A stretch of DNA of 64,000 nt from Eudorina sp. 2006-703-Eu-15. Lineage: Eukaryota; Chlorophyta; Chlorophyceae; Chlamydomonadales; Volvocaceae. The DNA is taken from the NCBI GenBank assembly GCA_003117195.1, contig BDSI01000101.1, positions 124,001 through 188,000 of the forward strand. Reading direction: 5' to 3'. Position 1 is the stretch's first letter, and each line of letters starts with the position of its first letter. Under the pieces are notes generated by a model. That model did no database searches and had not been told where the DNA came from. It saw nothing but the letters and a program-made list of their open reading frames with translations. Of this stretch, positions 1 through 12,100 are shown piece by piece. The translations under genes were made by a program, and so were the position numbers.

Positions 1-1020
1 GAGCACGCCAGGCCTACCGAGATGTGACCCAGGGAAGGTGTCCCGAGGTAGACTGCGCAAGGTAGTTGGAACACAATGTAGCCCCAGACCCAATCGTATT
101 CGAGCGCATGGTGCGTCCAACCCTAGACCCTAGAGAACCATGGAATGTCCTGTCGATAATGCTATCCGCGACTGGGAAGACTTACCTAAAAGTTCTCTAC
201 CTCGGCGGAGGCCATGACCTGACTTGTACACGTTTGGGGCTATGCACACGCCAGCACACGCAACCATGCAAGTGCGTACTGCGTGTACACCTGATGCGAT
301 GATGGTCTCGGCCGGCTGGGTGGCTAAATGGGGGTACCCACGTTGAAAGTCAGCAGCTCTGCCGCTTCGTTGTTCCCTATGGCCTGGGGAGGGCTGGGCG
401 CGGGTGCCGGGGCCCCACCTCTTTGTGTCAAGATCTCTTTTCCCTTCAGATGGAAGCCGGGTAGCCGGCCCCTGTGCATTTGACGGTCTGCGACTGTCGC
501 TCCAGTTGTACTTCATTCGTGTGCTAGGTTTGCGTGTTTTCAAAATTAGAGTCGTTGCACCTCGCTCGTTCCTCTTCAACAGCGCCAGAGACCAACCAAC
601 CGCCAGACAACCCCTCTCACTTTCCCTTGGAAGGCTCCGTCAAACCCGTCCGCTGTTTACAATCTCCAACCCGCATGTCTTCATTCCTAATGCTGGATCA
701 CAAAACCCTAGCTCTTGCGTAAACACGAACCGTAAGTCCCTCCTCCAACCTCCATCAAACCCGCACCTGAGCTCGTACTCGGTCGTTGCTGTACCCATCG
801 TGACCCAACCCCGACGATGGCTCCTAATGTTTGCCTTCCTATTCCTTGGCCGTTTGCAAGGTGCTCAGCTCACGGACGACCTTTGCTTCGCGGTTTTGCA
901 GCTTGCCCTTCGAATACCACGCGATCTACCCTCATGACGATGACATCAACAGCCTACTGGCTCGACGACCGGTGCACCCGCGGCGGCAATACACCCCCGG
1001 AGGCGCACCTCAAGTTGCCG
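1..1020. other. Intergenic, no gene recognised
   Basis: No reading frame here resembles a known protein, and none shows the high-GC third positions seen in the real exons of this window. The base composition is mixed. The stretch sits beside repeat fragments, so it is probably decayed transposon or intergenic sequence. No RNA gene or regulatory element was recognised. Confidence 0.4.
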
Positions 1021-1079
1021 TTGGCTGTCACCGATGACCCGCGGGGTCCGCTGTAATATCCTTAATAATAATATAACAG
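1021..1079 (+). repeat. LINE 3'-tail repeat, copy 1
   Basis: This segment has the core tgtcaccgatgacccgcgg, then a short spacer, then a TAA-rich tail (cttaataataata). The same block occurs at 4257-4305 on this strand and at 13117-13166 inverted. At the third place it lies just past the end of an L1-like coding relic. A conserved 3' end closed by short TAA units is typical of non-LTR retrotransposons. I read this copy as a 5'-truncated LINE insertion on the plus strand. Identity of the three copies is seen directly; the LINE assignment is inference. Confidence 0.6.
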
Positions 1080-1336
1080 CCCACTGACAAACGGGCCACG
1101 TAGCGACATGCCGTGCCAATGTCCCCAATCGTGAATTCGTGATGGGGTTGCATGATGCATGCAAGCTTGCGATGGGAAGACACCGCGGCCGACGTTCAGA
1201 GGGAGACAATGATCAGCACCTACCTGTCGCTGGGATTCACAACGGCGTCTAGGGCCGCATGCCAAGGCAACGACGCGCTTCCAACGCTCGGGTATCGTAC
1301 ACTGGCAAGGAAATGCTGCTCATATGCCGGATCCGT
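1080..1336. other. Spacer between LINE tail and kinase fragment
   Basis: No gene is recognised. The stretch separates the LINE-tail copy from the duplicated kinase fragment. Confidence 0.3.
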
Positions 1337-1441
1337 CCCCGCACAGCTCGTCCTCGAGCCTGCGCAGCGCCGCCCGGATCTACGGGAACGTGGGTCGGCG
1401 CCGCCAGTCGTCCGCCATGCAGCTCCGCAGCAAGTGCCACG
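1337..1441 (-). pseudogene. Duplicated fragment of a kinase C-terminal exon
   Basis: About 105 bp here match 3394-3500, the last exon of the kinase gene at 3357-5880, with about three mismatches by eye. Read on the minus strand it encodes part of the kinase C-lobe (arginine-rich segment and following helix). It has no flanking kinase exons, and similarity stops abruptly on both sides. It is therefore a partial duplication or relic, not a gene. The high identity implies a recent copy or gene conversion. Confidence 0.7.
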
Positions 1442-3356
1442 TGGCTCTAAGTTCCATGCGTAGCGGGGACGGGCCTTGAGGGGTCGTGTTTTCTGTAACA
1501 TGAAAAATCTACGTTCAGCGTGGGTTGCCTTGCTTACACATCGAGAGACCGCTTCCTTTCCGACGGGCGGGTACCCTAGGGTACGTGGCTGGCAGCTGCA
1601 TGCCACGGTTATCCTCCCTGACCCGTCCAGATGGAGGCCACCCCGGCTCCTGCTGCCGAAAGCCCGGCATCATGGATGCGCCCACATGCAACCTGGAGAA
1701 CGTTCCGGACCCATGCTACGCACAACGAGTACAACGAGTCCCAAAGCAACACAGCCGCTTGCCTTATGCTTCTAACCCATGTGACAGCGCCCCAAGTCTG
1801 CAGAGACCCTCCTACGACGCAGCGTCACAACCCCGCCGCCGCCGGCATGTCGCTTGCAGCTGCTGGCGCCCCCATCCAGACAACACCGCCGCCTCAATGA
1901 CGAGACAGATGTACGTCACAAGAATGGCAACCCGCATGTGTCCATCCATAAGAAAAGCGACTGTGAAGCAAAGAGTGAATATTTGTATGGATGCAGTCCA
2001 TCATCATCCAGCCATGCAGGTGGTGAAATGCAATACGCTCACATGCGCCTCTCTCTCGGTGACCCCCTAAGGAGTCAACCGGAGTCAACTGAGTCAACCG
2101 CTCGAAGGCAAATGCGGTACCTTCCATACCTCGCTCTGTAAAATAATTATATGTTAATACGATTGCGACGCCGACCATAGGCCTACTAATACGTTTATTA
2201 CGCCGACCGTAGCCCGGCGCGTCCGACGGTGGCGGGGAACTGCCCGGTGCCGTGCCCACCCCTGTACACCACACCCCCGGTCTGCCTCAGCAGGACCCGG
2301 CGCGGTAGGTGGCTAGATGTGCAGCGGCCGCCTCAGCCTGTCCCCAGCAGCTACGGTACCGGCGACTAGGCGCAAAATAGCAGCAACCTATCGCCGGTCC
2401 AGGAGGGTCCAGGTACGGGCCGTGGGTCCCCATCGCTCTAGACCTCACACTAGCAGGTGGGCTCTGTAGCCCTGATTACCGCTACGCAGCCACGACGCTG
2501 CACGAATCAACAGGCTGAGCAGGCATTTGCGTCTTACTCTGCGCTGTATGTGTCCGCCCTATTGCTACCATCGCTAGGTATTCAACGCGGTCTGCTCACG
2601 ACCTGCTGCGGCTTCTGGCGAGGTGTTCTGAACAACGCACGCATTAGCACGCAGAGGGACCGAGCCTGTGGGCTGCCGGTATCAAACAAAGTCGCAACTG
2701 TCACCCGCCCAAAACATGAGTAGTCACTTCTTGTGCCCATGCACTACAAATGACTATGCCGATGATGCATTCCAGGGATACCAATCTCCGCCTCGTACGA
2801 GCATCAAGCGATCCTTCGACGAGTTCAGCTAAGCTAGCTACACAGGTCTTCTACACCAACCCAAGATGGGGCTGACCGACCAATCATGAAAGCACACCTG
2901 CACAACAACCAGGGTCCGGACTCGTTGCTCAGCACGGCTCATGAGCTGTAAGCCATACAGGCAAGTAGCCCCTCTTAAGCCTGGCGCCCGCCGGCCTAAT
3001 GGTCGCAAGCCCTTTGCCCCAGGCCACCACCCGCCACAGCTCCCAGGCACTCTGCGAACGCCGTAACCCCGAGGACCGCCCGCTGGCCACCTATGTGGAT
3101 TTTGGGAATCATATCACCGCCCCGGTGCTTATCGTGGTGAGTCACATGACAGTGGTCCATGTCGGTCATTGTCGGTATTGAAGCGCTCGCTTTTGTTGAA
3201 GTGCCCCCTCACGACAACATGGTCCACGATACCTGCAGTAGGGGACGACCTCGTCACCCCGCTCCCGAGTGTTATGCGTCACTTCGATGACGCTGGTACG
3301 CTATGACCCTAACAATGTGCTTCACAAAAAATGTGTTTTCACGCCAGGGCCATGCA
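1442..3356. other. Gene-poor repeat-flanked region
   Basis: No conserved protein was recognised on either strand. A short GAGTCAAC-type repeat lies near 2073-2100. Apart from that and scattered low-complexity sequence, nothing supports a gene. Part of it may be the 3' flank of the kinase gene that ends at 3357. Confidence 0.35.
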
Positions 3357-5880
3357 TCATTCCCGATGCAACCCACCGTGCGCGGACAGGCCGTCCCCGC
3401 ACAGCTCGTCCTCGAGCCTGCGCAGCGCCGCCCGGATCTGCGGGAATGTGGGTCGGCGCCGCCAGTCGTCCGCCATGCAGCTCCGCAGCAAGCGCCACAG
3501 CTGCGGCGACATGAGCGGCGGCGCCTCGAGCCGCAGACTGCCGTCGCACACCCCCGCGCACACATGCATCGGATGCAGTCCCGCGTACGGCAGCATGCCC
3601 GTCCACATGTGGTGCGCGGTGGCCGCGAAGCTCCACACGTCGCTGGACATTACCAGGCGCCCATCGAAGTGCTCTGAGGAGGTCAAGGTGAGGGGCGGGG
3701 CGGTGAGGGGGCCGCCGCGAGTGGAGAGGCGGTCGAGGGCAGCGAAGAGGGGGCATGAGAGGTGGGGAGACGGGGAGGGGTGCGCTCGGATAGATACCAC
3801 GCGGAGGAGGCCCCGCGGCCCAAGAGCCGCACCTGGCGCCATGTACGGGTGCGACGACCAGTCCGCTTCCGCGGGCAGCGAGTTCTTGCCCGGCGCCGTA
3901 CACTGCGCCAGGCCAAAGTCCGCCACCTTGGCCTGGTAGCCCCGGAGGTCCACCCGGCTGGATCGCAGCAGCACGTTGCCGGGCTTGAGGTCTGCGGGGC
4001 AGACGGGGCGGCAAACTCATACGAACCACCAACGGCCCAGTCAAGGTTGACTCAGGGATGCATTGTCATGAACACATCGCGTGTTACCAGCGCAAGTTCG
4101 GTAGAGGCGACCCTCGGTTCGAGTACTCGGAACGATTACCTCCATGAATGACGCCGTTGGAATGAAGATACGACATTCCCGCCGCGATGTCGTATAGCGT
4201 GCGAAGGTACGCGAACAGCGCCGGCCTGCCGGACAATCAAATGGGCTGTCACCCATGGCTGTCACCGATGACCCGCGGCTGTAACATCCTTAATAATAAA
4301 AAAATGGGTCAACTGGCGCTGCTTCGGATTAGGAACCAGCGGCGCCCAACCAAGCATGCAGCGCCCTGTGTGCGACAGGTGGGTACACAATCCGCAACCC
4401 CTTGCGGGCGCACAACCATGACCGCGGAGCACCGATGAGCAAGGGCTCGGAAGGAGCTCGGCGACGAAAGTGAACATCCTGGACCGGCCGTGTGCGCGTA
4501 CAAGCAGCCCAGCAGCGGCTTGGGCCTGCTCCACTCACCGCTCATATGCCACCTTGGCGTACGCGCCCCTCGCCACCGCTCCCGCCAGTGAGCCCTGGTC
4601 GCAGAACCTGCGAGCAGGGCATGAACCCGCAAGCGTTACGGAGCGCCATGCGGTTATGTCGTTCGCCCCGACAGATACGGCGCCATGCCCGATCAATCCA
4701 ACCGCGGCGTGCATAGCAGGCAGACAGCTCCAGCTGCGCATTACGCAATGTGGGCCCAACTCCACCAGTTGGAAAGGAAAGCCATCAATACCTATGCTCT
4801 CCTCTCCCCTGTCCTCTCCCCTTCCATTCCGTAGTCGCCTGTGCTTGCTCCTCTTGGCGATCACACTCACTCCATGACAATCTGGGTCAGGAAGCAGCCC
4901 GGCGCCGCGCCCGCGCGGCTGAGTGCATTCGAGTAGGTCAGGACAGCCGCTGTCGATCGCCGCGCGCTGCCGAAGCCGTCCATGCTGTCAAAGGATCGCA
5001 GAGGCCCCAGGACATCGCCCTCCCCCTCCCTCTCGCCCCCACTCCTCTGCTCATGCGCGGACGAGCGCCATCCGGAAGCAGGCGACTGCAGTTCCCGCAC
5101 GAAATCCGCTATGTCCAGCGTGTGACTTTGAACTGAGACGGCACTGAGGACTGTTGCGGGCGACCTGTCCGCCTCGTTGCACTGCCTGATGTCCTCGCTG
5201 GTGAGTCGTGTGACGCTGTAGCAGTAGGTCTCCACCACGTTCGGGGCGCGCAGGCGCTTGCTCAGCGGGCCTTCGAGCAGCAGCCTAGACAGCGTGGATG
5301 TGGGGGTGGACGCGGGATCAGCCACCACCAGTTTCACCGCCACGTCCGCCAGCTGCCACACACCGCGCAGCACCACCGCCTGGCCGCCGCGGCCCAGCGG
5401 CTGCAGCTGGCACACCTGGGACCGCATCTCCAGGAGCCGGCCTGGAGCGCCGAGGAGCACCGTGCTCAGTTGTTGGATGACATCTTCGCCGTTGAAACCA
5501 GCAGCCTCCCGAGCAACCGACTGCTGTGAAAAGCTTCGAGGTGACACGCGAAGATCGTCCACTCTCAGGTTACTGAGATATGCACTATCCTTGTCACGGT
5601 CATGCTGCATGCTGACCTTCACAGTTGATCTGATTGTAGAGAACGCATTTCCCATTTCGACAGTAGACGCGTTATCGGTGATGAAGCTGATCGCCCGTGC
5701 TGTTGTCTGCACCACGTTCGTTAGCCGATTGGCACACTCCTGTACCGCGCCGTTACTGCTGCTGCGACGCCAATTTGCATCGTGCTCTGCATTCGTGCCG
5801 CTTGTAACACCCTTGCATGTTGGTTTGATGCCAAAGCATCTTGACATGCAGTAGAACGACCACCAGGCGGGCTGTTTCAT
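3357..5880 (-). CDS. TKL-like protein kinase, 5 exons
   Basis: A probable serine/threonine or TKL-type kinase of 546 residues. Exons in transcript order are 5880-4871, 4607-4539, 4225-4140, 3991-3833 and 3673-3357; every junction keeps phase. Residues 1-155 match nothing I know. The glycine loop LGRGGQAVVLRG is at about 162-173, the VAIK-type lysine (DVAVK) at about 183, the catalytic loop HGDLKPGN at about 387, VADFG at about 411, and an APE-like MAPEHF beyond that. The last exon holds the C-lobe (DVWSF and RRRPTF). HGDLKPGN instead of HRDLKxxN is common in algal TKL kinases. Exon 1 could start at 5880 or at an ATG 11 codons later. The intron 4226-4538 contains a LINE tail. Substrate unknown. 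Confidence 0.8.
4257..4305 (+). repeat. LINE 3'-tail repeat, copy 2, inside a kinase intron
   Basis: A second copy of the tgtcaccgatgacccgcgg block, followed by tgtaacatccttaataata and an A run. It lacks the gggtccg spacer present in copy 1. It lies in the intron 4226-4538 of the kinase gene, antisense to it. The splice sites on both sides remain readable, so the insertion should be removed by splicing. Confidence 0.6.
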
Positions 5881-6813
5881 TACTCAACAACACCGATGGC
5901 AAAATCCGTGTAATAAAAATTGTTCTCGAGCCATACCATTTCGGTTATATTCAGCTGCGGTTGCCTAAGCATTTTAGAATGAGGTGCAAAGCAGGCAAGA
6001 GTGACCTAAACATCGCCGGACGACGCCGTGATACGACATAAAAACTGCGAAGCTACCCTCGACCTGAACGTGCGACCTGAAGCTAGAAACCGCTCTTTCA
6101 TCGCGTATTGTGCGTACGAATTATAAAAGGTATCTCCGTTTAGTTTAGACCCGTCTTGTAACCTTTCAGCCTTATCGGAGCGGGACAAACGGCCGTGTCG
6201 CGTGTACGGAGCACATTCTTTCTCAAAACATATTTGTAATCTATAGCCCTATAATGTTACAATTCCCTTAGGTTAATTAGGATAAAGTCATTTCGGGGAC
6301 TGACTCAAGCTACGGTACTGGCATCATTGCAAGGTGAGCCGCGCGGCGCAGCGGCACTGTCGCCAGTAGGAAATTATGTTGTAGAATATTGGCTATAAAT
6401 GTGTCCAGTGTGCTTATGGTGGATGGAGTTACGCATGTTTTGTAGACAGGCGGTCAGTGTCCCATCCAGAATCGCCGGCGTTGACCCAGGCTGTGCGCGG
6501 CCATGCGGCTGTTGCCTTGCATTATATTCTTATATCTCTTCACTCGTGCGTTTACACGAAGAAACCCGTGGGCTGGACGGACAAACGTCGGTCCTCGCGG
6601 CCCTGCATTGAACAGGGCGCTTACAGGGCCTGAGGGTACCCACGGGGGTCAGATTTCAGGTCATCGTTACACGAGCCGTGGCACGGCGCCGTGTAACGGA
6701 ACATCAAATTTGTGTATATCGTTCCTGTTAGCAAGCGTCCATGTCCACGGCATCGAAGATTTGGATACCCGTAGCGGTCAATCTCAAGTCGGCTGGGACC
6801 TGCTGGAAGGAAT

Positions 6814-6876
6814 CCTATACCTGGTTAGAGGAAGCCTATACCTGGTGAGAGGAATCCAATAGCCGGCGGGAGGAAT
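6814..6876. repeat. 21-bp tandem repeat, about three copies
   Basis: The units cctatacctggttagaggaag (6814-6834) and cctatacctggtgagaggaat (6835-6855) are adjacent and nearly identical. A more decayed third unit follows to about 6876. It lies in non-coding DNA. Confidence 0.75.
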
Positions 6877-6966
6877 TCCTTTACCTGGCGTCGCGCATAA
6901 GTTACCCCAAATGATTTATCCGATCTTACTCCAAAGATATCTGTGTGCGGCGCCTGATAACAGATG

Positions 6967-6998
6967 GATGGTGAGACTTAGAAACAAGTCTCACCATC
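6967..6998. repeat. Perfect 13-bp inverted repeat with 6-nt loop
   Basis: gatggtgagactt at 6967-6979 is followed by the loop agaaac and the exact reverse complement aagtctcaccatc at 6986-6998. There is no gene within 2 kb. It could be a miniature transposon relic, a small hairpin RNA or chance. Confidence 0.8.
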
Positions 6999-7377
6999 AC
7001 CATTGACGGGTTCGGTTGGCGGTTTTCCCGTTGTAACGACTGGCTGCCAACCCTTTCGATTACACTTGCTTCCGGGAATCCGACCCCCGTGGATACCCTC
7101 AGGTGCAAACCCATGCGCAAACTTCAAAACGATTTGATTCGATCTCCCCTGAGGTGAACGAATGAACGAACGTTACAGCGGACCCCGAAGGGATCAACGG
7201 TGTATACCAGGGCAAGCCCCAGCAGGCCCCACCGACAAGGCGGCAAGACACCTCCACACCTCCTGCGATGTTATGGCATCCAAGTTGCCTTGTATCATCG
7301 ATTGCGTTGGTTACAGCAGGTTACGGTGACCCGTGCCCTGCCGAGTGAGGAAAGATATGGAATGTAACCGTTACAAG

Positions 7378-7419
7378 GTGGACCCGTATCCCGACCGGGT
7401 GGACCCGTATCCCGACCGG
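7378..7419. repeat. 21-bp perfect tandem duplication
   Basis: Two identical copies of a 21-bp unit (gtggacccgtatcccgacc plus gg) lie head to tail at 7378-7398 and 7399-7419. They are in non-coding DNA. Confidence 0.85.
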
Positions 7420-8062
7420 GTGTTCCAACGGAAAGATGTGCGGAGTTTGTCGATGGTCAAGAGGACAAGAAGCCGCGGGAGGGGATGGTGAAAAGGATCA
7501 CACTGCCCCGTTGCCTTGTCAGGTTGATTCCGGTAACGAAACGCCTCAGCCTGCTGGTCCCCCTTGTAATCTTGCTTCCTAAACAGTCAGCATCGCACCT
7601 GCGGTGCGCAGACTTCTTAGAAGGAGTATTGGCGTTTCGTCAATGGAAGTATGAGGCGATAACAGGTCTGTGATGCCCTTGGGCCGCACGCGGCATTACC
7701 GTACAACTGTACGATATGTGCGCCCCCGCCGGCGATGTGGTTGTTATGATTCAAGTCCATGTGCACCGAAGCCTCAGGTTGCACCATCTGGGGGCAGACA
7801 GTGCTGGATCAGACAGCAGGCCCGACAAAGCGGGGCGGTCCACCTTGTAACGCTTACATTATTATAAAGCGGGTGGTCACCAGGTGCCCGATGGTTACCC
7901 CGGCGGAAACGTTGCCTTCAAAGGAGGCCCTAGCAGAACGAAACAATGAACATGACTTCGCATGCGGGCCGTATTGGGCATACCGTGTAAAACAATGAAA
8001 GTCACACCATGGAACATAAGACCATAAGGTCATAATGAGTGTAATACGATTCCAAGGTTCAT

Positions 8063-8105
8063 TTCATCTGTGACAGCCGAAGCCTCTACACCAGAAACCG
8101 CGCTC
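8063..8105 (-). repeat. Diverged repeat related to the LINE tails
   Basis: The block ctgtgacagccgaagcctc followed by tacaccagaaaccgc resembles 13155-13198 and 15549-15585, which flank LINE-tail sequence. It is too diverged to place firmly; I read it as an old family member in the same orientation as the relic at 13.1 kb. Confidence 0.35.
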
Positions 8106-9139
8106 AGGCGCTACGTACCAGTACCACAATCAATTGCAACCAATCAGCCACCCAGGCGCCCCTGTCGATGTTCTAACACCACTTCCTGTCCCTTTGGATC
8201 CAGGTCTGCCGCTGGCAGCTAGGAGTGACAAGGATGGACAAGGGAGGACAGGGGGGAGTGACAAGGGCGTGTTCAACTGCAGGGTGATGGACTACCTAGC
8301 TCCACGGCCTAGGGGTTACCGTAGCGGGTTTGGCCGAGTGTGGCGGCCTGGCGCACGGCTGTGTCGTCCCGGTCCATATACCGCTGAGGTCCCTAGACAA
8401 CTTGGAAGGCGCTAGTTCCATACACATCCGCCCAGTATAAGCAGGATCAGGGCTTGTGGTTGTGGTCGATGTCGCCTGGTGATAACCTTTCCCGCCCCGT
8501 CGAGTGATTCGGCGGGGCCTGATGCGGTTTCCAGGAGAGGCAATCCGTGCGCACTGACACCTGGTGTGTTGGCCGGTATGGCTGTTTGACCCCCCGCGGG
8601 TGTAGTGGCTGGGTGTGCAGTTCTTTGTAGGTATGAGGCGCGCACGAACCTAGGTATGCCTGGTACGCCTTGCAAGTCGAGCTCCAGCGGTTTCCCCTAG
8701 TTGTCCAGTATTTACCGTTTCCTTTGGGTCCATGTATGAGCCCGAAATGGCTTGCCGGCCCTGATGGCTTCTACCTTGGGGTCTCGAGTACGTCGTAATC
8801 TCAGCTGTAGGTATACCTGAAAATACAATTACATAGTCTGGACAGCTTTTATCATAACACTTTATGTCTATACATGTAACATTAGTAACCGTGCTTCTGA
8901 ACGCTTCTTTTGGAACCACAATTTGGGCCTTGCGCGACCGTGCGCGACCATCATGGCTTGTATCGTCGACAAATCAAGGAAGTCTGTAATCCTTGTTTCA
9001 TTCATCTGCATAAATGCTGTTCTACGGATACTGTTGCTTTCAAATGTGCTCTTGGTAAACCAACTTCCAACCAGTCTTCAGGTCGACCATCGTTCAAACA
9101 ATACTATAGTATGCACCTAGCGTGCTGATATACTATACA

Positions 9140-12100
9140 ATGTTCTCACGTCGCTTACGTGGCCTTTCTGGCCGGAAGTGCCCACAGAGGCTTCCGAAGG
9201 AAAGCGTCTGTGCTCCACGCACGGTGAGCGAACTTCAGTGGAGGCGGCATTTTCTGTTTATTTTTAACCTGCGGTCGACGTGGATCGTACGCGTCGTATC
9301 GCGGTGCGGGTGTAGGATGGCGTTCGCCGAACAGCGCGGACATCGACCGTGTGGAGGTGTTCTCTGGGTCCATTGAGCTCCGGGTACGTCCTATCATTTG
9401 CTTCCGAGGTGCTGCCAGTGCTCGGTTGTTGTACCAACCGCTGTCATCTTACCGGCGCAATTTCTGGTGATTTCTGGCCCACAGTAATGACCAGTCGGAG
9501 CAAGGTGGGGACCAGCCCAAGCGCGCTCCGCATCCTGAGATGGATGACAGCTCTGTACAGGGCAATGCAGAAGCGTCTGCCATCCCTGACACCCTGCCGT
9601 ACCTTGGCAGCCAAACGGACTGGCGCGAGTTCAGGTGCGACCTCATCAGAAACCGCAAAGAATGGCGTGCAACCTTCAGCGGCAAACCCGCCAACAAACA
9701 ATTCTGGAAACCATCCAAGGACAACTGCGAGCTCCGGTGTGCGTCCCGGCAGACGGATCAAGGATACTAGTGGGCGCAGGCCAGGACGCCGGCGCAGCGA
9801 AGACCCGCGGCACGTCATTACGCACGCCTTGTCTTTTATCAAGCCGATGAATGCAACCTGTGTTTAAGTTCTGCACTCAGACGCCGGTGTTGCACCGGTC
9901 GATTCCCGGTGTTGCCGCAGAGCCAAGCTGGTGTCGCAGTCCAGGGGTGGCGGTGCAGACCCGGATTCAGACGAGTGGGCCCACATCATCTCGAAACCCG
10001 AGAAGGGCGCCCTGCTGCTGGCGCACCCGTTGCTTTTCCAGCAGAGCCAAACGTATTTCCATCGGGCGGCTATCCTCTTGTTGGAGCATGGGGACATGGG
10101 CAGGTAAACACGAAATTCTTATATGAAACGGCCACGGAGTTGCCCACACGTACGACAATGGAGAGGCTGGGGGCTGGGCATGGATGCGCGGTTGCTTGAC
10201 AGCGACCATTTGTTACCGTAACGCCAGTTCATTCCACCGTTTGTTCTGACCCGCGAATTCAAGGGCTCTAAGCAGAACTTATAAGGCTTCGAAGCCATTG
10301 GGGTCGGCTGGGCAAATGCCGCGTTTCGTGCCTTAGCAAGCCGGCACACTGGGCCCGTGCACATTGTTGGGTTGCGGCTCGGCGGCCATTGGATAATACC
10401 AAGCAGCCAAGGTGCTCCTCGAAGCACACGCATCTTGGTGCGTGGCACCACAAGCGCGCCCCGCATAGGTGCCGGTCGTGTCACTCGCTGGAGACCGACA
10501 GGCCATGCCACATACTTGCAACGCACCCCTGCTTGACTGGAGCCGTGGCCGCCGCTCTGCCCTTTGCCGGCGCAGCTACGGTGTAATCCTCAACCGACCC
10601 TCTCACCTGATGATCCGGGACGTGCCGCTGAGCCGGCCGCAGGACCAGTTCGGCGATTGCCGGTTGTACGTCGGGGGCGACGTGGGAAACGGCGAGGTGC
10701 AGGTAGGTTGAAGGGTGGGCAATGCCTCATACCGTGCGTCAACAGCGCAGGACCAACATGTCTATACATGCACGTAACGGTACGATAGCAAACAACTCCT
10801 GACAGCACCCTGCTCGAATTTATCTGCACGTCGACTCCGTATTGACTGGGCTGTCGGCACTCAACCGGGCAAGGGATATAGCACAAGGCCTGAAAACTGC
10901 AGGCGCCACTCGACAGGTTTGGGCGTTACCTGTGCCACCGGCTATCATGGCACTTGTTCCGACACGCCCGTTGCTCCATCTGGGGCCCCGTTCGTGTTCA
11001 GTGTCCCACCGGTGTCGTGCGGCCCGGAAAGGCAAGGAATGTGTTTTTGGGGGCATGGCTCGCGGAGTCCGCGCGCGCTATCATTGTTTCGCACCGTCTC
11101 AGGGTATCACATACTGGCAGCGCACCATCGCTCAAGCGCGGGTGTACACAGTACCGGCTCGCCCTTCCAGGCTAGGCTTAATGCTGACGGCTTTCGCGCG
11201 CTTTCGTCTGCTGGTTGCAGATCATCCACCCATACGGACAGTTGTCAGGTGCGTAGCACGCGAGCACTCGGAAGATATATGCGGGTTCGGGTGCTGCCGC
11301 GCGCTGTTTGGAGTGCGTGGTCTGGCACACCACGCGGCCGGGCATATCTAGCCACGTGACTGCTTGGCACGATTTTTGCGTCCGCCGGGGGGATGAGGTC
11401 GTCACGTAGTCCAACATGACGGTGCGCAAGAGCATCTACCGGGATGCGCAACGGCTGCTCTTTCACCGGTCCTGCGTGTGTGCCTTGAAGCGACTGTTGA
11501 CCAACCGACCACAGCCCACAAACCTTATCCGCATACCGGATATAGGCCCGCGCGATATCATGCGGCGCATCTCGGCCACCGGCCTACCCCGCACGCTTGC
11601 AGGCACCACGGAGGTGGTCAAAGGGGTGTATCTGGGCGGTCTGGACGCGGGGAGGGACGCCGTGGACGCAGGCTTCGCCACGGCCAAGAGCTTCCGGTAT
11701 GTGTGGGGGCGGGGGGCTGACAGGGGCTATCTGTACCCCTATGGACATTGCACCATGCGTGGATGGTGACACAGTGCCCGCATTTGATAAGATGCCTGTG
11801 GACAACTCAAAATCACCGTGGCTGCGGGGCCGGGATCTTTGGTGCTCGGAGTCCATGCATGCTCGCTTGCGCTGTCAATTGCCACGTGCGACTGCCTGTC
11901 CTGGTTGTTAATCCATAGGTGGTTCAATGGATACGCCGGCTGGGCTCCCGGGCAGCTGCTGATGGAGTGCAAGCGGGGCGTGTGGTTCACAGCGGCTGCC
12001 AGCCCCAACGTCATTCTGCAGGACGTGGAGCCAGGGCAGGGGCCCCAGTACTGGCATAAGATAATGCGGATGCTCGGAGGTGGGTGCGGGGGCATTGGCG

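Larger units (their letters stand above)
5881..9139. other. Gene-poor stretch upstream of the UPF0301 gene
   Basis: No conserved protein or RNA gene was recognised. The stretch holds a 21-bp-period tandem repeat at 6814-6876, a perfect hairpin at 6967-6998, a 21-bp direct duplication at 7378-7419, and a repeat-like block near 8063-8105 related to the LINE tails. Its 5' end should contain the promoter of the minus-strand kinase and its 3' end that of the UPF0301 gene. No clear core promoter was seen. Confidence 0.4.
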
